Of a stretch of DNA of 23,353 bases, positions 1 to 6,840 are shown piece after piece (positions within the stretch are counted from its first letter, which is position 1; each line of letters starts with the position of its first letter). The translations under genes and the position numbers were made by a program. The notes beneath the pieces were generated by a model, which did no database searches, was not told where the DNA came from, and saw only the letters and a list, made by a program, of their open reading frames with translations. The stretch lies in the NCBI GenBank assembly GCA_964539115.1, contig CAZIHY010000028.1, forward strand, positions 1 through 23,353. The letters are read 5' to 3'. This DNA comes from CAKSXP01 sp964539115. GTDB lineage: Bacteria > Bacillota > Clostridia > Oscillospirales > Oscillospiraceae.

Positions 1-30
1 AAAGCGGCGTGACCCCAGTCACGCCGCTTT
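1..30. terminator. Intrinsic terminator hairpin of an upstream gene
   Basis: A perfect 13-bp inverted repeat (arms 1-13 and 18-30) surrounds the 4-base loop CCCA. The arms start and end in AAA/TTT, and a T-rich run follows at about 46-63. It probably ends a transcript entering from outside the window and insulates the promoter that follows. It could work in either direction; no gene upstream is visible. Confidence 0.75.
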
Positions 31-65
31 GTACCGGCAAGAGATTTTTTGTTTTCATATTGTTG

Positions 66-95
66 TTGACGCGGAAACGTATATTGTAATATATT
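66..95 (+). promoter_or_regulatory. Sigma-A-type promoter for the SLH/L,D-transpeptidase gene
   Basis: TTGACG at 66-71 and TATATT at 90-95 are separated by 18 bases, giving a predicted start of transcription near 102 and a leader of about 34 nt. The leader carries AGGAG at 125-129, six bases before the ATG at 136. Assigned from consensus match and position only. Confidence 0.6.
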
Positions 96-135
96 AATAG
101 TTACAAGATATAACCACAAAATGTAGGAGAAGAAC

Positions 136-2199
136 ATGAAAAAGAAGCTTTTATCACTAATTATGGTGTTTGCGCTCGTCCTGGGCTGTGCCGGCGGCGC
201 ATTCGCGGAATTGTCCGATTTCACGGATGTATCCGGCCACTGGGCGGAAAAAACTATGGAGAAGGCATATTCAGACGGCCTGCTCCAGGGGTTTGAGGAT
301 GCCACTATACGACCTGATACCAAGATAACCGTGGCGCAGATGATAACGATACTCTGCCGTGTCCTCAGCACGGAGAAAAGCGACAGCGTCGCGCCGCTCG
401 GGCTCTCCGGCGGCGAATGGTATGCAGAGGCCGCAGGACAGGCTCTGCATCTCGGACTTATTGACGAGGGCATCGGCGATCTCAACGCCGCTATAACTCG
501 TCTTGAGGCTTTCAAGATGCTCTCCCGGGCGTTCCAGCTTTCTGTGGCTGAGCCTGATTACTCCGCAGCCAGGACCTATTCAGACTTCTCATCTCTCAGC
601 AGTGAGGATGCCCGCATTATAGCGTCCCTTGTCGACGGCGGCTATATACAGGGCTATAACCGCTCACTTCAGCTTTCCAGCGGTATAACGCGTGCGGAGT
701 TTATGACTGTTGTGTACCGCGTTGCAGAGAGCTTCGTCAGCGCGGACCGTGCGGGCAGCATAAGCGGCAGCGCAGTGCTCTCCGGAAATGCAAACCTGAA
801 CGGAACTCGCTTTACCGGCAACGTGTGGCTTGCGGCCAATGCAAACAGCGTGACGCTGCGCAGCGTGAGCGCGCCGAGGATCACGATCCGGTCAGAGCAG
901 ATCGGAGTTTCCAGTTTCTATGGGAACAGCATCGAGCGACTTGTAATTGCAAATAACACCGGGAACCTTTCCTATACGGTCGATTCCTTTTCCAATATTC
1001 AGACAGTCGCCGTTGGAGACGGCAAAGGCAACGTGAATCTGGGCGGCAGCCTCAAAACCGTTGAAACTACCGGTGAGAACCGCAGCCTGAATATCGTCAG
1101 CTCCGCTGAAAACGTACTCGTCTCCGGCAGCGGAAATACCGTTACGATCAACCCGGGCGTTAAGGTCGGCACCCTGCGCATCGGAGGCGAAGGCAACACT
1201 GTCGTCGTGAACGGGTCTGTCACAGACCTTGTCGTGACAGGCTCCGGCGTTGTTGTAAAAGGCTCGGGATATGCGGAGACTTATACGCTCGAGGCATACG
1301 AGGCTGACATAAAGCTGACCTACGGCGAATTTGTTGACGACCGCGATCCCGGTATACGCGATGTTGAGCTCGAACTTGACTGCCCCGAGCTTTTGCCTGC
1401 CGGGGAGACGCTCAAGGCGGTCGTGACATTTAAAAATGTCCGAGAGGACGTTGTTTGTACAGGAACCTGGTATCTCGACGGCAAGGTGCTCAGCACCGGC
1501 GATGTGACTGTTACCGAGGGTGGGACCAGTACGGTAACTTATAAATATAGCTACACACGCGATATGGCCACGACCAGCGAAGTGAGGTATGTTCTCGACA
1601 ACACGACCGAGATCGGCGAGGTACAGCAGAAATCCGCCTCTGCCATTATTGAGATCGAAAACTACGACGAAGAATGGTTTAACCGATACGAGGTCAATCA
1701 GGTGCTGTCGACCGTAACTTCCCGCTATGCCGGCAACTATACGACGCAGTGGGCGCTCAGCAATGACTACGACCAGCAGACCAAGACGATCTGGATGAAC
1801 GCAAAGGGCTATTCCAGCACCACAAAATACATAGTCTGGGTCAATCTCACTTACCAGCGGGTCAATATCTTTGAGGGTTCACAAGGCAACTGGACGCTGG
1901 TGCAGGAATATCTCTGCGCCTCCGGCGCGGGCGACTGCACACCGCGCGGCACTTTCACGATATTCGGAAGAAGCTCATATGGCTGGACAACATCGACATA
2001 TAACTGCCGCCCGGTCGTCAACTTCAAGATAGGCAGCGGATATGCATTCCATTCGCGCCTGTATGATCCGACCCACAGCTATCTGACCGATGCGAGCATT
2101 GGCTTCCCCGTAAGCCACGGCTGCATCCGCATGTACGACGCTGATGTTCAATGGATATATGACAACGTCCCCAACGGCACCACCGTCGTTGTGTTTTAA
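136..2199 (+). CDS. Secreted SLH-domain protein with C-terminal L,D-transpeptidase (YkuD) domain
   Basis: 687-residue exported cell-wall protein. Residues 1-24 form a signal peptide (MKKK, hydrophobic core, cleavage after AFA). Three S-layer-homology-like repeats follow at roughly 27-75, 85-135 and 145-198 (for example FTDVSGHWAEKTMEKAYSDG). Such repeats normally bind secondary cell-wall polymer. Residues ~205-385 are rich in Asn, Gly, Ser and Val with repeating short strands, suggesting a beta-helix or repetitive stalk. About 395-500 looks like an Ig-like beta domain. The C-terminal ~140 residues carry the YkuD signature SHGCIRM with catalytic Cys663 and His661, plus an upstream FHSR His. 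Known YkuD enzymes form 3-3 peptidoglycan cross-links or attach proteins to the wall. The fusion suggests an enzyme held at the surface, although its substrate is unknown. ATG 136 is supported by AGGAG six bases upstream. Confidence 0.9.
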   Translation: MKKKLLSLIMVFALVLGCAGGAFAELSDFTDVSGHWAEKTMEKAYSDGLLQGFEDATIRPDTKITVAQMITILCRVLSTEKSDSVAPLGLSGGEWYAEAAGQALHLGLIDEGIGDLNAAITRLEAFKMLSRAFQLSVAEPDYSAARTYSDFSSLSSEDARIIASLVDGGYIQGYNRSLQLSSGITRAEFMTVVYRVAESFVSADRAGSISGSAVLSGNANLNGTRFTGNVWLAANANSVTLRSVSAPRITIRSEQIGVSSFYGNSIERLVIANNTGNLSYTVDSFSNIQTVAVGDGKGNVNLGGSLKTVETTGENRSLNIVSSAENVLVSGSGNTVTINPGVKVGTLRIGGEGNTVVVNGSVTDLVVTGSGVVVKGSGYAETYTLEAYEADIKLTYGEFVDDRDPGIRDVELELDCPELLPAGETLKAVVTFKNVREDVVCTGTWYLDGKVLSTGDVTVTEGGTSTVTYKYSYTRDMATTSEVRYVLDNTTEIGEVQQKSASAIIEIENYDEEWFNRYEVNQVLSTVTSRYAGNYTTQWALSNDYDQQTKTIWMNAKGYSSTTKYIVWVNLTYQRVNIFEGSQGNWTLVQEYLCASGAGDCTPRGTFTIFGRSSYGWTTSTYNCRPVVNFKIGSGYAFHSRLYDPTHSYLTDASIGFPVSHGCIRMYDADVQWIYDNVPNGTTVVVF

Positions 2200-2212
2200 G
2201 GAGGGGCGGACC

Positions 2213-2698
2213 GTGGATACACGCACAAGCAAGGAAAACTATTATCTTGACATCGCCGATTCCGTTCTCGAACGCTCGACATGTCTGCGCCGCTGCTACG
2301 GTGCGATCATAGTCCGCAACGATGAAATTCTGGCAACCGGATATAACGGCGCGCCGCGCGGGCGGAAGAACTGCTCTGACCTTGGCTATTGCGAGAGGGA
2401 GCATCTCGGTATCCCGTCCGGACAGCGTTATGAGCTTTGCCGCAGCGTTCATGCGGAGATGAATGCGATAATCTCCGCCGCACGCCGGGATATGATCGGC
2501 GCGACTATGTATCTGGTCGGGCGCGATGCGAAGACCGGCGAGCTTCTCGGCGACACGACCTCCTGCTCGATGTGTCGCCGGCTCATCATAAACGCCGGCA
2601 TCGAGCGCATCGTCTGCCGCACGGGTAAGGACACCTTTACCGTGACTCCCGTCACCGACTGGATCGAGAACGACGACAGTCTGGCAAAGAGGATTTGA
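2213..2698 (+). CDS. dCMP deaminase-like zinc deaminase (ComEB family)
   Basis: 161-residue cytosolic deaminase, probably converting dCMP to dUMP for thymidylate supply. Visible motifs are CYGAIIVRNDEILATGYNGAPRG near the N-terminus, the zinc/catalytic HAEMNAI (His80, Glu82 as proton shuttle) and SCSMC (Cys118, Cys121), which completes the zinc site; the usual Pro of PCxxC is Ser here. I chose the GTG at 2213 because AAGGAGG at 2198-2204 lies eight bases upstream. A longer reading from 2144 would start inside the previous gene. The SLH gene stops 13 bases before this start and the SD overlaps that stop, so the two are probably co-transcribed although their jobs look unrelated. A related deoxycytidylate or cytosine-type deaminase cannot be excluded. 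Confidence 0.85.
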   Translation: MDTRTSKENYYLDIADSVLERSTCLRRCYGAIIVRNDEILATGYNGAPRGRKNCSDLGYCEREHLGIPSGQRYELCRSVHAEMNAIISAARRDMIGATMYLVGRDAKTGELLGDTTSCSMCRRLIINAGIERIVCRTGKDTFTVTPVTDWIENDDSLAKRI

Positions 2699-2717
2699 GA
2701 CAAAAAGATAACTTATA

Positions 2718-2769
2718 AATAAACCGAAAGAGGTATTGTGGTCACCCACGATACCTCTTTCGGTTTATT
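2718..2769. terminator. Bidirectional terminator between converging genes
   Basis: A perfect 19-bp inverted repeat (arms 2718-2736 and 2751-2769) continues inward through a T-G pair and GTGG/CCAC to a 4-base loop. It sits between the deaminase stop (2698) and the minus-strand reductase stop (2769-2771), so it can end both the rightward and leftward operons. T-runs beyond the arms are modest. Confidence 0.85.
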
Positions 2770-3689
2770 CAAATTTTCGTCTCAGAGCTCATCAGATAGG
2801 CGGCCGCGCTGGTTGCAGCATTAGCGCCGTCAGCCGCGGCCGTAACTGCCTGGCGCAGGGGTTTGACACGGATGTCGCCTGCGGCAAACAGGCCGGGAAC
2901 TGTGGTGACACAGTCCTCATTCGCCGGTATATAGCCGCTTTCCAGGTCAAGCGGCAGCCCACGCAGGTAATCCACAGCCGGTTCGGTGCCGACGGCCACA
3001 AAGACGCCGCCAGTTGAGATCTTCCGGTCCTCGCATCCCGTCCGGATGGTAACGGCCTCCAAACAGTCCTGCCCGTGCAGCGCGGTGACGGTGGTATTGG
3101 CAAGAACCGTCACATTTGGGCGCTCCAGCAGCAGGCCGACCCGGGCTTTTGCTGCACGGAACACCGCCCGGCGCAGCAGAACGGTCACGGACCGGCAGAT
3201 AGAGGACAGATAGAGGGCGTCCTCCACCCCGGTATCGCCGCCGCCCACGACAAGGACGTCTTTCCCGGCATAAAAAGCTCCGTCGCATACGGCGCAGTAG
3301 GATACGCCGGCGCCTGTCAAGGCTCCCTCTCCCGGAAGCCCCAGCTTTTTCGGGAACGCACCGGTGGCGGCAATGACCGCTTTTGCCTGAAACTGTTCGC
3401 CGTCTGTTCCAACGAGCCGAAACAGGCTGTCACACTTTTCCAGGCGCTCGATTTCGGCGCAAAGTATCTCCGTGCCCAAAGCAGCCGCCTGTTTCCGAAG
3501 CTTTTCCCCGAGCTCAGCGCCGCTGACCTCGGGCACACCGGGATAATTCTGCACCTGATGGGCGGAGCTGATCTGTCCGCCGCCCCAGCCGTCCTGTTCC
3601 AAGACGGCAAAGTTCAGTCCTGCCCGCGCGGCGTAGACAGCAGCGGTCAGACCGGCGGCTCCCGCGCCGATTATGATCAGGTCATACAT
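2769..3689 (-). CDS. trxB: Thioredoxin reductase-like FAD/NAD(P)H oxidoreductase
   Basis: 306-residue two-domain flavoprotein, last gene of the sulfur operon. The N-terminal FAD motif GAGAAG is at residues 8-13, the redox-active disulfide CAVC at 132-135, the NAD(P)H motif GGGDTG at 149-154, and the closing FAD motif GLFAAGDIR at 266-274. Length and order match bacterial thioredoxin reductase. The NADPH-contacting segment reads LRRAVFRAA rather than the usual HRR form, so cofactor preference is uncertain. The ATG at 3689 overlaps the JAMM stop by 8 bases and has AGGAG ten bases upstream; the ATG at 3713 has no good SD. It probably reduces the thioredoxin-like protein encoded four genes upstream, giving the pathway its own reductant, but a housekeeping role is also possible. 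Confidence 0.85.
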   Translation of the reverse strand: MYDLIIIGAGAAGLTAAVYAARAGLNFAVLEQDGWGGGQISSAHQVQNYPGVPEVSGAELGEKLRKQAAALGTEILCAEIERLEKCDSLFRLVGTDGEQFQAKAVIAATGAFPKKLGLPGEGALTGAGVSYCAVCDGAFYAGKDVLVVGGGDTGVEDALYLSSICRSVTVLLRRAVFRAAKARVGLLLERPNVTVLANTTVTALHGQDCLEAVTIRTGCEDRKISTGGVFVAVGTEPAVDYLRGLPLDLESGYIPANEDCVTTVPGLFAAGDIRVKPLRQAVTAAADGANAATSAAAYLMSSETKI

Positions 3690-4095
3690 ATTCGATCGAC
3701 TCCTGCGATGCATCGTCTCCCTCGATATGGAACGCCTTTAAAACGGGCTCGCCGGCATCCATCAGGGACAATATCAAATAACTGGCCCGGCTGTCATAGG
3801 CCAGACGCTTATCCTCCTGGCTGGGGCGGGAGGGACTCTCAGGATGGCTGTGCCAGTTTCCCAAAGGGCTCCAGCCGTTGGCGCGCATATCCTTGACGGC
3901 CTGAAGCTGGTCTGTCGGAGCCAGGGTAAAGTGCTCGTTGCTATGGTCCACATTTTCAAGCATATAGACCTTCTTGACTGTTTTGTTGCCTTTTTCGTCC
4001 ACTGTGCCGCCCAGAAGGCCGCAGGCCTCCTCCGGGACCAGGGACCGGGCGTGGGCCAGAATAGCGTCATAGTCGGACCGCTTCAAGTAGATCAT
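3682..4095 (-). CDS. JAMM (Mov34/MPN, M67) metallopeptidase for a ThiS-like carrier
   Basis: 137-residue single-domain zinc peptidase. The full JAMM motif is present: Glu23 in EACGLLGG, then HSHPESPSRPSQED, giving His82, His84, Ser92 and Asp95 with the exact HxH-x7-SxxD spacing. Small bacterial JAMM enzymes encoded beside ThiS/ThiF-like genes remove extra residues after the GG of the carrier (QbsD, HcyD) or release its cargo (Mec+). The carrier in this operon ends GGGC, so tail trimming is the natural reaction. I chose ATG 4095, two codons after the E1 stop (4101-4103), over the upstream in-frame ATG at 4167, which lies inside the E1 gene and adds 24 residues not expected in the family. Confidence 0.88.
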   Translation of the reverse strand: MIYLKRSDYDAILAHARSLVPEEACGLLGGTVDEKGNKTVKKVYMLENVDHSNEHFTLAPTDQLQAVKDMRANGWSPLGNWHSHPESPSRPSQEDKRLAYDSRASYLILSLMDAGEPVLKAFHIEGDDASQESIEYV

Positions 4096-4100
4096 GTGCC

Positions 4101-4904
4101 TTACACCCCCGTACACTCGGCCTGCTCGTAATCGATCAGTTCTATTATGGTGGGATGCTCGCCGCAAATGGCGCAGTTATCGTCCCTTTTCAGCTTGATC
4201 TTGCGGAAAGCAGAGGTCAGCGCATCATAGGTCAGCAGCGCGCCGGTGAGCAGTTCTCCCGCGCCGGTGATATACTTAACGGCCTCCATCGCCTGAAGGC
4301 AGCCGATGACGCCCGCGACAGCGCCGACAACGCCCGCCTGCTTGCATGTGGGAACGGCGTCTTTGGGAGGAGGATTTTTGAATACACAGCGGTAGCACGG
4401 TCCCTGTCCTGGGACATAGGTCATAAGCTGGCCGTTGAAGCGGATGATACCCGCGTGGCAGAAGGGCTTTCCAGCCATGACGCAGGCGTCGTTTATCAGA
4501 AATTTCGCGGGGAAGTTGTCGGTGCCGTCCAGGATAAAATCATAGTCTCTGATGATGTCCATGATATTGTCGGAGGCGATAAATTCATGGTATGTGATAA
4601 CGTTGACGTCAGGGTTTATAGCCTGCATGGTCTCCTTTGCGGATTCCACCTTGGGCTTGCCGATATCGGCGGTGGCGTGGATCACCTGACGCTGGAGATT
4701 AGAAAGGTCTACCTCGTCAGCATCGGCTATGCCGATGGTACCGACGCCCGCCGCGGCGAGATACAGCGCTGCCGGAGCGCCCAGACCGCCTGCGCCGATG
4801 ATAAGCACCTTGCTGTTCAGCAGCTTCTTCTGGCCCTTTACGCCGATCTCTTTCAGGATGATATGGCGGGAATAGCGCTCGAGCTGCTCATTTGTGAAAG
4901 CCAT
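4101..4904 (-). CDS. ThiF/MoeB/HesA-family E1-like adenylyltransferase
   Basis: 267-residue E1-like enzyme that adenylates the C-terminal Gly of a ubiquitin-like sulfur carrier. Seen: ATP-binding GAGGLG (37-42), DADEVDLSNLQRQ (61-73), DGTDN (126-130), two zinc CxxC pairs (Cys170/173 and Cys244/247), and a candidate active-site Cys187 in VPTCKQAGVVG, matching the catalytic Cys region of ThiF. There is no rhodanese extension as in eukaryotic or some bacterial MoeB-like proteins, so sulfur probably arrives from a separate donor. Its ATG overlaps the carrier stop by one base (TGATG), implying coupled translation. With no thiG, thiH or molybdopterin genes here and a sulfite reductase in the operon, sulfur assimilation is more likely than thiamine or Moco synthesis. 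Confidence 0.9.
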   Translation of the reverse strand: MAFTNEQLERYSRHIILKEIGVKGQKKLLNSKVLIIGAGGLGAPAALYLAAAGVGTIGIADADEVDLSNLQRQVIHATADIGKPKVESAKETMQAINPDVNVITYHEFIASDNIMDIIRDYDFILDGTDNFPAKFLINDACVMAGKPFCHAGIIRFNGQLMTYVPGQGPCYRCVFKNPPPKDAVPTCKQAGVVGAVAGVIGCLQAMEAVKYITGAGELLTGALLTYDALTSAFRKIKLKRDDNCAICGEHPTIIELIDYEQAECTGV

Positions 4905-5110
4905 CAGCAGCCGCCTCCCATGAAATACAGGAATTCCACCTGGTCGCCGTCCTTCAGTTCCCTGGTGTCCCTCTCGTCGGTCTGCACAAAATCGTCATTT
5001 ATTGTCACTGTGACATAGAGGGGCATTTCCACGTTTTCTTTGGCGATCAGCTGACTTATCGTCAGCCCCTCCTCATATTCCTTTTCTACTCCTGCAACAA
5101 TGAGTTTCAT
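4904..5110 (-). CDS. ThiS/MoaD-like sulfur carrier with GGGC tail
   Basis: 68-residue beta-grasp protein of ThiS size. The pattern MKLIVAGVEKEYEEGLTISQ, then a hydrophobic strand and a C-terminal FLYFMGGGC, fits a ubiquitin-like sulfur carrier. Known carriers are active when they end in Gly-Gly, where the E1 forms an acyl-adenylate and then a thiocarboxylate. Here one residue, Cys, follows three Gly, and the stop codon is clear (GGC TGC TGA). The adjacent JAMM peptidase can be expected to remove the Cys, or Gly-Cys, before activation. The start has AAAGGAAG nine bases upstream. Alternatively Cys might itself carry sulfur as a persulfide. Confidence 0.85.
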   Translation of the reverse strand: MKLIVAGVEKEYEEGLTISQLIAKENVEMPLYVTVTINDDFVQTDERDTRELKDGDQVEFLYFMGGGC

Positions 5111-5130
5111 ATGATATTTCTTCCTTTCAT

Positions 5131-5448
5131 TTATAAGGCTGATTCAATTAAGGTTTTCAGCGTATCCCTGTCAATCGCGCCCCTGTGCCGGCCGACCTCT
5201 TTTCCGCCGCGGAAAAGCAGTAGGGTGGGCGCAGCCTCGATCCGGTGCCTTTCGGACAGGGCGGGGCTTTGCTCGACATTTACCCGGGCGATCTCCAACC
5301 GGCCGGCATATTCAGTGCCGGCCTTGGAAAGCAATGGAGCTACACGGCGGCAGGGAAGGCAGCCGTCGCGATAGAAATCTACCAGGACAGGAGACGCGCT
5401 CTGACTGACAAAGGAGTCAAAGGTCTCATCGTTCAGATGCTCTGCCAT
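5131..5448 (-). CDS. Thioredoxin-like protein with GCLPC active site
   Basis: 105-residue single thioredoxin fold with no signal peptide. The segment VLVDFYRDGCLPCRRVAPLL carries the redox pair Cys30 and Cys33. The common WCGPC is replaced by GCLPC, losing the conserved Trp and Gly, which usually alters redox potential and partner choice. The rest (VNVEQSPALSERHRIEAAPTLLLFRGGKEVGRHRG) keeps the cis-Pro region and the glycine turn. It starts one base after the TusA stop and ends 20 bases before the carrier gene. The operon also holds a thioredoxin reductase, so it probably reduces persulfides or disulfides in the sulfur relay, or passes electrons to the reductase. The partner is inferred. Confidence 0.88.
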   Translation of the reverse strand: MAEHLNDETFDSFVSQSASPVLVDFYRDGCLPCRRVAPLLSKAGTEYAGRLEIARVNVEQSPALSERHRIEAAPTLLLFRGGKEVGRHRGAIDRDTLKTLIESAL

Positions 5449-5449
5449 G

Positions 5450-5695
5450 TCAGTCGCCCACCTTTCGCACTATCAGGTCATAGGTGCCGTCCTCATTGTC
5501 GATGAGCTTCAAAACCTGGTGGCCCTCTTCTTTTATGCTGCGGGGGACGTTTTGCACCGGCTCTCCGTCATTCATATGTACCGCGAGGATATCCCCGTCG
5601 TCCAGTTCCTCAAGGGCGACCTTAGCCTTAACAAAAGTAACGGGACAGACCACGTCAGTGATGTCCACCCGATCTGTGATCTCAAAATCAGCCAT
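5450..5695 (-). CDS. TusA/SirA-like sulfur-transfer protein
   Basis: 81-residue protein of the TusA/SirA fold. The active-site signature CP is at Cys17-Pro18 in ITDVVCPVTFVKAKVALEEL, followed by the characteristic second half ending IVRKVGD. In known TusA proteins this Cys accepts persulfide sulfur and hands it on. Here it lies between a sulfite reductase (8-base overlap with that gene's end) and a thioredoxin-like gene, so it probably carries reduced sulfur from the reductase toward the ThiS-like carrier. The variant CPVTFVK instead of CPxPxxx is often seen in TusA-like proteins of Clostridia-type sulfur clusters (recollection, not checked). Confidence 0.88.
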   Translation of the reverse strand: MADFEITDRVDITDVVCPVTFVKAKVALEELDDGDILAVHMNDGEPVQNVPRSIKEEGHQVLKLIDNEDGTYDLIVRKVGD

Positions 5696-6548
5696 GATAT
5701 GCTTCCTCCACTGTCTCTTTCAGTTTATCCCAGCCCACGCGGTCCAGTGTAACGGCAAAACGCTCGCCGGACTTGGCATTATCCGCGAAGAAGTTAATTG
5801 CAGCGTCCGCCACGCGGAACAGGGTATCCTTATCCTCTATTATGGGCAGAAGCTCCCGTCCTTTTTGAATGCTGTTGCCAAAGGTGCCGCCAAAGGACAC
5901 CATATAGCCGCTCTTGCCATGCCAGGCTCCGGTGGGACAGGCGGTGACGCACCGGCCGCAGTGGTTGCACTTGGTTGCGTCCAATGTGACGGCGTCAGGG
6001 CTGACGGTGACTGCCCCGTTGCGGCAGGCTTTCTCGCACACGCCGCAGAAAATGCAATCCTCTTTGACCCAATTTATGGTCATGCCGCCCTTAACGCCCA
6101 AATCGTTTTCCTCGGCCTTCAGGCAGTTGTTCTGGCATCCGGTAACGCCGAATTTGAACTTATGAGGCAGCTGCCGGCCGAAATAGCGTTCGTCCAGCGC
6201 TTCGGCGATCTCCAGCGCGTCGATGCAGCCGCTGGGACAGCACTTGCCGCCCTGGCAGGCGGTGACAGTGCGCACGCGGGGGCCGCAGACGCCCGGCTGT
6301 ACGTTGCCCTCAGCAAGCTCCGCCTTGACTGCTTCTATATCCTCCAGCTTGATAAACGGGATCTCAACGCCCTGTCGGGAGGTGAGATGGACGTAATCCT
6401 GACCGTATTTTTTCGCCACCTCGGCGATGGTCTGCAACTGCTCCACTGTGACGGTGCCTCCCACCACACGCAGGCGGAGAGAGAAGGTGTTTTTCTGTTT
6501 CTGGCGCATAAAGCCGCCGGCTTTCAACGCTGCATAATCCACTGCCAT
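5688..6548 (-). CDS. Small siroheme/4Fe-4S sulfite (or nitrite) reductase with 2[4Fe-4S] ferredoxin domain
   Basis: 286-residue cytosolic reductase. An N-terminal NiR/SiR half-domain (about 15-85) precedes the siroheme/Fe-S ligand motifs Cys98-x5-Cys104 and Cys138-x3-Cys142 (TACQGGKCC and TGCQNNC). Two [4Fe-4S] ferredoxin motifs follow: CIFCGVCEKAC (165-175) and CNHCGRCVTACP (194-205). This layout matches the small clostridial/archaeal sulfite reductases and AsrC, which make sulfide by a six-electron reduction, and is about half the size of assimilatory CysI. No AsrA/AsrB electron-donor genes are present. I chose ATG 6548 because AAGGAGG (6558-6564) lies nine bases upstream. It is first in the operon and needs siroheme, which the genes just upstream make. 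Nitrite reduction cannot be excluded by sequence alone. Confidence 0.88.
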   Translation of the reverse strand: MAVDYAALKAGGFMRQKQKNTFSLRLRVVGGTVTVEQLQTIAEVAKKYGQDYVHLTSRQGVEIPFIKLEDIEAVKAELAEGNVQPGVCGPRVRTVTACQGGKCCPSGCIDALEIAEALDERYFGRQLPHKFKFGVTGCQNNCLKAEENDLGVKGGMTINWVKEDCIFCGVCEKACRNGAVTVSPDAVTLDATKCNHCGRCVTACPTGAWHGKSGYMVSFGGTFGNSIQKGRELLPIIEDKDTLFRVADAAINFFADNAKSGERFAVTLDRVGWDKLKETVEEAYHG

Positions 6549-6834
6549 GAATGTGTTCCTCCTTATATTACGGCCCAAGCCGCTCCGCGGCTATGCCGCC
6601 CTCTGTGAAATGAATTGAATATCAGGGACAATTTGTTACAGCTCTGTTTACAAGGCCGCCGCATAGAAGACCGCCCTGCTGCTCTGCAGAAAAAGCAGGC
6701 TGCTCTTTACATCCCTTATCAAATAAGCGAATCACGTACAGCACGTTTGACAGGACAAAACCGCGGTACAGTAAATGCGGTGCGTATTATGGGCTGCATC
6801 ATCAGGTTTCCCGTCTCCGGAATAAATCTGATTA
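6549..6834 (-). promoter_or_regulatory. Long 5' leader (~285 nt) of the sulfur operon, possible cis-regulatory RNA
   Basis: From the predicted start near 6834 to the sulfite reductase ATG there is about 285 nt without a convincing gene. Close to the SD lie two mutually exclusive hairpins: arms 6578-6583/6587-6592 (AGCCGC with GCGGCT) and arms 6587-6591/6595-6599 (GCGGC with GCCGC). They share 6587-6591. A further hairpin region at about 6670-6697 pairs CTGCT with AGCAG. This could be a switch, but no known riboswitch class is recognisable and a T-box GGTGG core is absent. Confidence 0.4.
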
Positions 6835-6840
6835 TTTTGA

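Noticed and set aside
1..30. Half of an insertion or recombination site
   Set aside because: The inverted repeat is a simple stem-loop with a T-rich downstream flank; there is no transposase, integrase or target duplication nearby.
4101..5110. Thiamine (ThiS/ThiF) or molybdopterin (MoaD/MoeB) biosynthesis
   Set aside because: No thiG, thiH, thiE, moaA, moaE or similar gene is linked, the carrier does not end in GG, and a JAMM peptidase and sulfite reductase share the operon.
5484..6608. 374-codon plus-strand open frame
   Set aside because: Antisense to the sulfite reductase and TusA-like genes, whose cysteine motifs are intact. A shadow of biased codon use.
6549..6834. T-box or S-box (SAM-I) riboswitch before the sulfite reductase
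   Set aside because: Short fragments such as ACCGCGG and a GATGATGCAGCCC stretch recall these motifs, but the T-box GGTGG partner and the S-box GCAACC core are missing and no leader terminator follows.
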